Assembly: GCF_000002865.3 (NCBI RefSeq)
Contig: NW_001865048.1
Span: 24,456-88,455 of the forward strand
Direction of reading: 5' to 3'
DNA from: Monosiga brevicollis MX1
Taxonomy: Eukaryota > Opisthokonta > Choanoflagellata > Craspedida > Salpingoecidae
Length of the DNA: 64,000 nucleotides
The notes beneath the pieces were generated by a model. The model worked only from the letters and a program-made list of their open reading frames with translations. It had not been told where the DNA came from and searched no databases. The translations under genes were made by a program, and so were the position numbers. Below are positions 57,001-64,000 of the stretch, piece by piece; positions within the stretch are counted from its first letter, which is position 1, and each line of letters starts with the position of its first letter.

Positions 57001-58326
57001 AGGAGACGCAGCTGAGTAGTAAGCTCTGCTTGGAAGGCACGTAGACGCTCCAGTTGGGCCCGAGCTGCACGGACATGCCGGACCGCTGAGAACCACCGCT
57101 GAATTTTGGCAGCTGCGGCTCTAAAATGTCGAGTGCATTCGCGCACAGGGACCAAAGTGGTAAGAAACAGGCACAGGCACACGTTGAAACCGATGTTCAC
57201 AACAAGCAAGATACGTACTCGCGACGATCCAGAATGCGGCGGGCTGCAAAGGCCGCGAGGACCGGGAGCAGTACATGGCCAGCTAATAGCCGGCTGGTAG
57301 CCTCGTGTTGGTGTCGTCGTGCCAAAGCAAAGGGACTTGGCGTGCGATTGCAGGTATCGTTCAGGTCAGGAGTGTGGGCTTGTAGGAGCAACTGGCACAC
57401 ATCAGTGGCACCTTGACGGGCTGCTAGGTGTAGCAACGAAAGGCCGTCCAGGCGGGGCGGAACCAGCAGGCGTGTCAGGTCTGCGGGCTGGACGTGGGAA
57501 CGGGCCGCCTGTAGCAGTAGCAGGGCCACGTCATGATGACCAGCTTCCAAAGCGGCTTCAATGGGTGTCGGCACGGGCCCTCTTGATGAGGGGGCAGCAG
57601 CGCGAGACGGTTTTTGACCACGACTCGACGGGCGGCTTGTTGAACGGCCCGCTTGAGGGGCAAGTGCGAGGGTTGGGGTAGAACGTTGGGGACGTAACCG
57701 CGAGCGAGGCCCCGCTTCCTGGCTGGAAGCGGCATTTGCTCGCGGGTTGGCTCGAGGTGATGCCTTGGTCGCGACCTTGGCGGTCCGCGCCTTGGCTCGA
57801 GGCGGCAATAGAAGAGTGGCGATGAGCTCTGGATTCAGCTCGAGAACTAGCTGCACACGCTCCAGGCGGCCATGCTGCGCCAGAAGGGTGAGCACATTCA
57901 TGCCATCCTTGTTGGTAGCCAGCAGAAAGGCCGACGCTTTGCTAACGAGCCAGCGGCGCAGCTGGCCAAAAACATCGTCAGTCGTGTCAACCCAGCAGGT
58001 TGCAATGAGAGTTTGCCCATGTTCCAAGTAATCGACGAGCTGCTCCTGATTACTGCGACTCACAAACGCAGGCAACTATGCAACCAGGGCCGAAATCAGC
58101 CGTAAGCAAGGCGATGGCGGGTCGCGGGTCGAGGGTCACACAGGTGCAAGGACGTGAGGAAATGATGAGTGGTGAATTGTGGGTGCCAACCAACCTTACG
58201 AGGCTCCTGAAGAAGAAATCCACGTAGCGTCGCCACAACGCTCGGCACCAGCTGTCGCTGACGCTTGTCCAAAACAGCCTGCAGCGCGGGCGATCGCCCC
58301 GCCGCAGCACCGGTGCGAGCTGGCAT
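54065..58326 (-). CDS. RBR-type E3 ubiquitin ligase with ankyrin-like N-terminus
   Basis: The start is the ATG at 58326-58324 (MPARTGAAAGRSPALQAVLD). The next exon (57217-58075) holds ankyrin-like repeats (NKDGMNVLTLLAQHGRLERV, DGLSLLHLAARQGATDVCQL) around a Ser/Arg/Pro-rich linker. A weak IQ-type helix (AAAKIQRWFSAVRHVRAA) and about 550 helical residues without clear family follow (56184-57120, 55230-56069). The C-terminus has an RBR pattern on small exons: RING1-like SCRICEEQIAFASL and KAVCRHRCCKDCRFVCDI; IBR-like GKLTCVVCNN and PDDVRGILRRDCIILGRYTK; RING2-like HCRFCPSCRVPIER joined to SDGCDAMRCICGTTFTW. The Cys in SDGC aligns with the catalytic RING2 Cys of parkin-type ligases. The chain ends SSIAPRS-stop at 54067-54065, so the final RING2 zinc pair is missing and the usual FCW reads FTW. 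ANKIB1 has a comparable ankyrin plus RBR plan, but the long middle differs. I infer a ubiquitin ligase. Confidence 0.75.
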
Positions 58327-58463
58327 GGCAACAAGCCCTTGCAAATAAAAAGCCAAACACTACCAACACCGACAGCCACTCTGCCACCCCCTGCCAACTG
58401 CTTGTTCACACCGTCGCTAAACCAGTTCCGTGTGTCGTCGTCTGCCGTCTGCCGTCCGTCGTC

Positions 58464-58548
<85 letters not shown>

Positions 58549-58835
58549 TAAAATGCGATCGCGTCGTCGCGTTTCGCCGTCAGCGTCCGCAGTCTCAAAA
58601 TAGCCTGACAGTGCGCGCCAATATTGGCCTCTCCCAACCCCTCTGGTGTTCCATCAAAGGTTATCGTAGTGGTATATTAGGTTATTGCAGTTGTCTAATA
58701 GTAAAAGGCTTATTAGTGTTGATAGTTGATGTCGTGAAATAAAAGGTTTGTGATGCGATTGAGGATTGCTTGTTTCAGATTCGACGCACACACGCACATC
58801 TGTTTGCTCTGGTCAACATGAAAAGGCATCAACGG
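58327..58835. other. Intergenic region with long GT tract
   Basis: This separates the RBR start from the ERGIC2 stop. It holds the (GT)n tract (listed separately) and an AT-rich stretch near 58660-58760. I see no coding sequence. Confidence 0.5.
58468..58546. repeat. (GT)n microsatellite, about 39 units
   Basis: An uninterrupted GT dinucleotide run, 142 bp upstream of the RBR start codon on the opposite strand, where it reads (CA)n. Confidence 0.95.
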
Positions 58836-60860
58836 CTACTGGGTGAGCACGTCGGTCGGCTTGCTATCGAGAAGACGACTGATCCAAGTATGAAGCATGC
58901 CTAATGGTCATGTGCAGAGCCGGCGCGATGGTACTGACTGAGCACACAAGCCCGGTGCGGGATGCTCGAAGCGTGCACTATCTTCTGCGGTCCACATACC
59001 CGAGGTCGCCACGAGACCGCCGATGATGCCCGACAGGCGAATCAAAAACTGGCTAAAAGACCGCGGCTACGTGCATGGATGTCCCATTAGCCTTTGGCTT
59101 GACGCGGCAGCATACGTTTGGGCGCTGTCTGCTTTGATCGGCCCAAGCACGACAAACCTGTTCATGGACCAGGACGCCAATAGGCTCAATTTCATACTTG
59201 AAATGAATGCCTGAGTCAACAGCCACAGGTTGGCTCAGATGAACTGCGTTTCTTGAGCGCATCAAAAAAAGTAAGGGTCAAGTCAAACCAAACACCCGTG
59301 AGCGCACCTGGAAGCTTGCGTTCGTTAGCCGCCAAAATGTGGTGTTGCTCCGTCACAGAATATTGGTTGGATCGAAAGGGCTCGGCCTCGTCCATGCGTT
59401 TGGTCGTCGTGGGAACCACCTTCAGAAAGTACTGGAACAATTGCTTGTTCGAGTCGGATACCTTCATGTCACCATCCAACGCCATGGCCCCTCGTTGCTC
59501 CGAGCTGAAGGAGAAGCGGTCAATGCGGTGGCTAAAGTTGATAGCTGCGTAACATTGGGCAGCACCAAGGTCTGACATGAGGGCCCGGACGCTTGGCCAC
59601 CCTTTGAAGAAGAAGACGAAGAAGAAGAAGGAGAAGAAGAAGCGAGTGCATGGGACAAGCCCGTCCGTTTGGCTCGACAGCGTAAGCCAATACCAGGCAC
59701 AACTGACTCTTTTGGTTGGGGTCAATCGGCACGTGGGCGTGGCCCGAGGCGTGGTGAACACTTTTGCCCGCGGAAAAGTGAAAGTTGGAGGATACTCGCG
59801 CGACGGGCATGGTGCCATGCACCCGGCAGCCATCGGGCTCTGCGTCAATCTCTGGCGCCCTGCACGGGGCACGTCAGCGTGACAGATTGTCCACGCCAAG
59901 GGTGAGACCTTGTGGCGCTTGAATGATGGGCGAGCCCTGCACAGTCGCATGACGTACGCAGTTGGCATTGGCTCACGCTTGGATCCATACAGGAAACGAT
60001 GAAGCGAGTCCAACCCCTTGCTGCCCTCCTGAGCCTTGACCTCGGCCCATTGACTGCGATATTCAAGGCGTTCAGCGGAGCAAGGTAAGTGGAAGCAGAG
60101 GTTGAGGCGTGGGCATCCGGGGAAACAGGCAGCGGTCATATCCTCATTTCGCCGTGATCTACGCAGGCGTGCCGTCCCCAGGGCCCGATGCTTACTCGAG
60201 CCATTCTTGTTGGTTGGGGGAGAGCTTGAAGTGGGCTGGCTCCACCGCCATAAACTGTAGCGCATCGGTCGACCGGCCCGAGACGTCAATGTAATCCACC
60301 CCGAAATTCTCACAGGGCATGGCGATGGTCATGTCCACCGTCAAGTTCATATGCCTAGGGTGTTATCGCCAGAGAGTAGCTGGTGAGACCTGCTACCGTA
60401 TAACGAGGGCCCGTGGACCACGGCCGCACGTACGGATCGAGGTCCGTGTCCACCGCGTACTCGTACACCACATCCACCTAAACTCAATCCAAATCACCAT
60501 ATGCCAGTGCACATGCCACATCATGAGGGTGCCCAGGCCTGCAGTGCTTGGCATTGCAAATCATGACCGCACCGTGCGATAATACATGAGCTCGGTAAAG
60601 ATGAGGCCGACAATGGCCAACCCGACAATGATGGTGACTGCTCATCGTAACAGCCGTGGGTGAGTCAAGATTTGGCGTCTGTTGCAAGCATCGATCGCCA
60701 GGCGGTCCTGCGCGGTTTCAGAGGGTGTAGCAAGAAGCAACGAACCAACGGCACCGGAGATGGAGGTCGTCTGAATGTCCATGTCGGGCTCCACTTTGGG
60801 GAACACGTCCAGCTGCTTGACCTGCTCCTGCAGGCGCTCACGTCGATTTAACCGCCGCAT
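58836..60860 (-). CDS. ERGIC2: ERGIC2/Erv41 ER-Golgi cargo receptor
   Basis: ERGIC2 and its partner ERGIC3 cycle between ER and Golgi in COPII and COPI vesicles. The start is the ATG at 60860-60858 (MRRLNRRERLQEQVKQLDVF), followed by PKVEPDM, which copies the family N-terminus (KELDAFPKV, recalled). A membrane span sits on a small exon (VTIIVGLAIVGLIFTELMYY, 60575-60640). The lumenal part has VYEYAVDTDLDPYVR, MNLTVDMTIAMPCENFGVDY, FKLSPNQQEWLE, HGTMPVARVSSNFHFSAGKS, HHASGHAHVP, NFSHRIDRFSF, KQLFQYFLKVVPT, YSVTEQHHILAA and LPGALTGIHFKYEIEPIGVL. The second span is FLIRLSGIIGGLVATSG, joined across an intron to GMLHTWISRLLDS. The stop is TAG at 58838-58836, after LTQ; no di-lysine signal is seen, as for ERGIC2. 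One intron near 59580-59640 has a CTT-rich pyrimidine tract on the coding strand. Confidence 0.92.
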
Positions 60861-61364
60861 CGCGCTGGTCACGAGCCACCCACAGCAGCACCGTTCCCTT
60901 GGCCCGTATCTCCCTACCCAAGCCTCGTTACAGGATCGCGGCTTCCCTAGGAACACGCACACGCGCACACGGCGCTCCTCACTGAGCTGCCCGGGAGAAC
61001 GGGGGCTGCCGTTTCACAAAATCAACGACAAGCGGCAGAGCGATGACACGGAACTGGGTAAAAAGCAGAGATGCTTCCTTTGAGCGGAGCGCCACTGGTA
61101 TAGAAACCCTGCATAAACAGAGATGGGAACGAATCAGCGCTCAAGGTCAGAGCTCAAGGTCTCTATCCCAGTCTTCTGGTCTCTTCCCTCAGTCCCCTAG
61201 TCTTGCCTTTATCTGACATTTAGCATGATCTTTCTGACATTTGCGATGTTTTTTCTGACATTTTGTTCCCTGCAGACGATTCATTGAAATGAACAGAGAG
61301 GGGGTGTGCCTGATCTGGAATTTGGTGTCGGCCCCACAGGTTAATCACTACTGGAAGAAAGCGT
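60861..61364. other. Short intergenic region
   Basis: This lies between the ERGIC2 start and the ZNG1 stop; both genes are on the minus strand. It contains a repeated TTTNNGACATTT-like segment near 61207-61262. I see no coding sequence. Confidence 0.4.
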
Positions 61365-63317
61365 CTAGGCTGTCGTGTGGAGGCAGTTGCGTGCGAAAGA
61401 TTCGGCCATCCCGTCGGGCAGATTACGCCCGATAAAGACCATTCGCGTGATGCGCGGCTCGGTGGGTTCCCACTCGCTCGTCGTTGTCTAAGCAGCAAAG
61501 CAAATCATCCCGGGTGGTTATTAAGCATCGAGCACATGGCCAATATGCAGCAGCGAGTGCGCCTCACCTTGTCGTACAACTCGCGAACTGCTTGGAAAAT
61601 GACACGCTTATCTTGGCCATGGATGGCCAAGACGCCTTTGGCACGCAAGACTTCAAGACCAGCCACGGCCTGGCCGTCGAGCATGCCCTCCCAGAGCAGC
61701 TGCTCCAACCAGCTCTCGACTGCGCGTTCATCCACCGGTCCGGCTTGTTCAAAGGTCACAGTGCGAACCTGTCGATGGGCAGAGCGTGGCACGGTGTGTG
61801 AGAACAACGACGCTCGCCGTGGCAGGCCAATCGCCAGCAGTGAGTGCTCAGAGCACCCTTGCATCAACGCACGGTGGCATCGTCGTGGGTGTGGCCTTGT
61901 TGCGCCGCTAGCACAGCCTCGGCCTTGGTTTGGTCAAATGCCTGAATGCCCAAAACAAAGTCCATGGGCACCCTGTTCGCGTTGAAAGCGTCACGCGCAC
62001 AATGAGCTGCAGGTGCAGGGTGCAAATGGTTGAAGAGTGGGCATTGGCGGAGGACATACTTTGCATATGATGTCTCGACAATCTGGGCGAGCCCATTGAT
62101 ACCTTGCACGGCTTGGCGCAGCTCATCGCGTTCTGCCTCGCTGACGAGGTCAATCTTGTTCAAAAGGATACGGTCGGCCAAGGCAACTTGCCTGCAGTGG
62201 CACCAGCGCGTGTGCACAAGTTATATTTTTCAGATATTGGAGGTCCCACGTGTTGCGCTAGTGGCAGCAAAAGCAGGGCGAGGCATACCGGACGGCTTCG
62301 TTCATGACATGGGCAGGTCGCTCCTCCTTGAGTTGCTGCAAGCCATACTTTGCGTCCATGACTGTCACAACACCTAAGGCCCCGAGAAAACAATTTTAGA
62401 ATTTTTTGGACAACGATGGCACAGCTCGTGGTACCTGGGGTGTGGCATAAGCTGTGAGGCAGAAAAGGACGAACCATCAAGCTTGACTTGGCTGCAAAGA
62501 GCATCGTCTAGCCAGAACATGGAGGCAATGGGGCCGGGGTCGGCTAGACCGGTTGTTTCCAGCACAACGTAATCAAAGCGACCCCTCTTCTCCATCAGGT
62601 TTTCAATGGCTTTGACACCCACATCCCTGTCGGCGTGGCACGGATCACGAGAGAGACGAGGCAAGCACAGAAATGAGGTCAAGCAGAGCTGGTGAAAGCG
62701 TGTTGTGACGCAGTATACTGGCGGAGAACATACTTGACACTGCAGCACAAGCACCCATTGCGCAGCTCCAGCCATTCCTCAAAGAGCTCGCCCTCGGTTC
62801 CCACAGACATTGACTTTTCCACGGCACTTCCCTCGCCAAACTCGTTGAGGATGACGGCAATCTTGTACCCGTGATTGGCAGTGAGCAAGTAGTTGAGCAA
62901 GGTGGTCTTGCCGGCACCTGTCAGAGAAGCAGAGCAGCGACACCGCCCAGTCAGACGGCCAGTGGAACCGCAAAACGAACGGAAACGTCAAAAGCGATTG
63001 AAGAAAATAAAGCAGAGCAAAAAAAAAAAAAGCGAAGCGGCAGCCGGGGGTCAGACCAGATGCCGTGTTCCCCAGGCCATGGGGTGTGAACCGAACCGTC
63101 AGGCCACGGTATGCCAAGCAAGCGTACCTAGGTATCCAGTGAGGATGGTCACGGGCACGGGTTTGGCATCGACTTGGTCTGCTGCAACAGGCACAGCGGC
63201 ACTGCTGCTGGGTTCTGCTTGACTCAAAGGCGCTGGCACAAGCTCAGGCGGCACGTAGCTCCCAGTGGCATCCACAAGCGTTGGCACACCCTCATCGTCC
63301 TCGTCACTACTCGCCAT
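61365..63317 (-). CDS. ZNG1: ZNG1/CBWD zinc-transfer GTPase (COG0523)
   Basis: ZNG1 is a GTPase that hands zinc to methionine aminopeptidase 1. The start is the ATG at 63317-63315 ([20 protein letters not shown]). An early PPELVPAP resembles the CPELVPIP segment that binds METAP1 in animals, but the Cys is Pro here. The Walker A loop is split by an intron: VTILTGYLG joins [11 protein letters not shown]. The hallmark metal site GCLCC is intact ([13 protein letters not shown], near 62722-62760). Further family blocks are [57 protein letters not shown] (NKxD base-recognition motif), [11 protein letters not shown] and [20 protein letters not shown]. The C-terminal exon has [20 protein letters not shown] and ends LHTTA-stop at 61367-61365. 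It is shorter than human ZNG1 by a few residues at the C-terminus. Confidence 0.93.
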
Positions 63318-63400
63318 CGCTACCTCACCAAGTTAACGCCCCTCCTCCCTTCTCGCACGCTCCACCAGACACACTGACATGCGCGCGCGCAAAAATTAAA

Positions 63401-63408
<8 letters not shown>

Positions 63409-63452
<44 letters not shown>
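63409..63452. repeat. (GA)n microsatellite, 22 units
   Basis: An uninterrupted GA run starting 92 bp upstream of the ZNG1 start codon. Confidence 0.95.
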
Positions 63453-63455
<3 letters not shown>

Positions 63456-63469
63456 TGACGCAACAGCTT

Positions 63470-63471
<2 letters not shown>

Positions 63472-63545
<74 letters not shown>
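63472..63545. repeat. (GT)n microsatellite, about 37 units
   Basis: An uninterrupted GT run just beyond the GA tract, upstream of ZNG1. Confidence 0.95.
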
Positions 63546-63546
<1 letters not shown>

Positions 63547-64000
63547 AGTCCTGCTGCTGCTTATGGCACTTGGTCTTAGGGTGCGTGCAGTCGCGCCTGT
63601 GCGCTCTCTGCGCGGGTGTTCCATAGTTTGATTGTACATGGATCAGCGTCAGGTCCCCCCCGCTTCCTCATCTGTGTGCGTACCGATGTGCATGCACAAG
63701 CCTTTGCGTCGGTTGCAGTTCCTGTATGTCAGTTCATCTGGGTGTTGTCTGGATTTGTGCTGGGATGTAGATCATGACAGTGTGGCGCCTCTGCTCGTGG
63801 CTTCGGATGTGTCCCTATGTAGGTAATTTGGAAGGCAGCTTGCTGCCTTGCTCATGCTAGCGCCGTCCATGAGATACAAGTTGTAAAGGATAATTCGTAT
63901 TCTTACTACATGTATTCAGTGTCTTTAGATTTTGGCTGGGTGCAAGCCGTGGCAAACCGATTCTAGGGTGTTGGCATCGGCGCAAGACTGGGACAGGCGG

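Larger units (their letters stand above)
63318..64000. other. Upstream region of ZNG1 with two microsatellites
   Basis: The first 230 bases upstream of ZNG1 hold the GA and GT tracts listed separately. From 63546 to the window end I see no convincing gene; short frames there do not resemble known proteins. Confidence 0.4.

Noticed and set aside
58800-59215. Reading ERGIC2 as truncated at 59216 (ending PTCGC)
   Set aside because: A GT-AG intron in that exon joins to HFKYEIEPIGVL and then to the second membrane span, completing the family layout down to 58836.

Overview
The window looks like nuclear DNA of a choanoflagellate; Monosiga brevicollis or a close relative is my inference, not something the sequence states. 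It is gene-dense and near 55% GC by eye. Nearly every gene is broken by short GT-AG introns, often 60-200 bp long. The gene set mixes animal-type regulators (a p53/p63/p73-type factor with a SAM domain, AIDA, a receptor-type tyrosine phosphatase, a PH-MyTH4 protein) with general eukaryotic genes, and includes a plant-type glycerol-3-phosphate dehydrogenase. A run of 50 N at 31026-31075 marks a draft scaffold. Exon boundaries were worked out by hand from splice signals, reading phase and recalled family sequences. Gene spans are start codon to stop codon and include introns.

Layout, left to right: partial ankyrin-repeat gene (minus, 1-1276); receptor tyrosine phosphatase (plus, 2025-6639); PPP1R37-like LRR protein (minus, 7130-10674); P4-ATPase lipid flippase (plus, 12095-18008); WD40 protein resembling WDR31 (minus, 18219-19617); PRPF40 (plus, 20058-23377); PH-MyTH4 protein (plus, 24608-26865); VPS36 (minus, 27440-29060); RNPS1-like SR/RRM protein (plus, 29762-31195, interrupted by the gap); AIDA (plus, 31749-33375); C7orf50-like WKF protein (minus, 33758-34783); ATG8 (minus, 35398-36440); CERT (plus, 37982-40485); WDR61/SKI8 (minus, 40870-42700); p53-family factor (plus, 43417-46199); an intronless coiled-coil plus nuclease-like gene (plus, 48691-49935); plant-type GPDH (plus, 51510-53783); an RBR-type E3 with ankyrin-like N-terminus (minus, 54065-58326); ERGIC2 (minus, 58836-60860); ZNG1/CBWD (minus, 61365-63317).

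The genes do not form an operon or a single pathway. Several share themes: membrane and lipid traffic (flippase, VPS36, ATG8, CERT, ERGIC2) and mRNA handling (PRPF40, RNPS1, WDR61). Many pairs are divergent, and the spaces between start codons are often filled with long (CT)n/(GA)n or (GT)n tracts.

The most interesting points are: a near-perfect p53 response element about 200 bp upstream of the p53-family gene itself; the complete DBD, tetramerisation and SAM layout of that gene; an intronless gene of unknown family with a PD-(D/E)XK-like motif beside a gene-poor island; a receptor phosphatase that has lost its WPD acid and its substrate-recognition tyrosine; the plant-type GPDH; and introns that split or directly follow the initiator codon in two genes.
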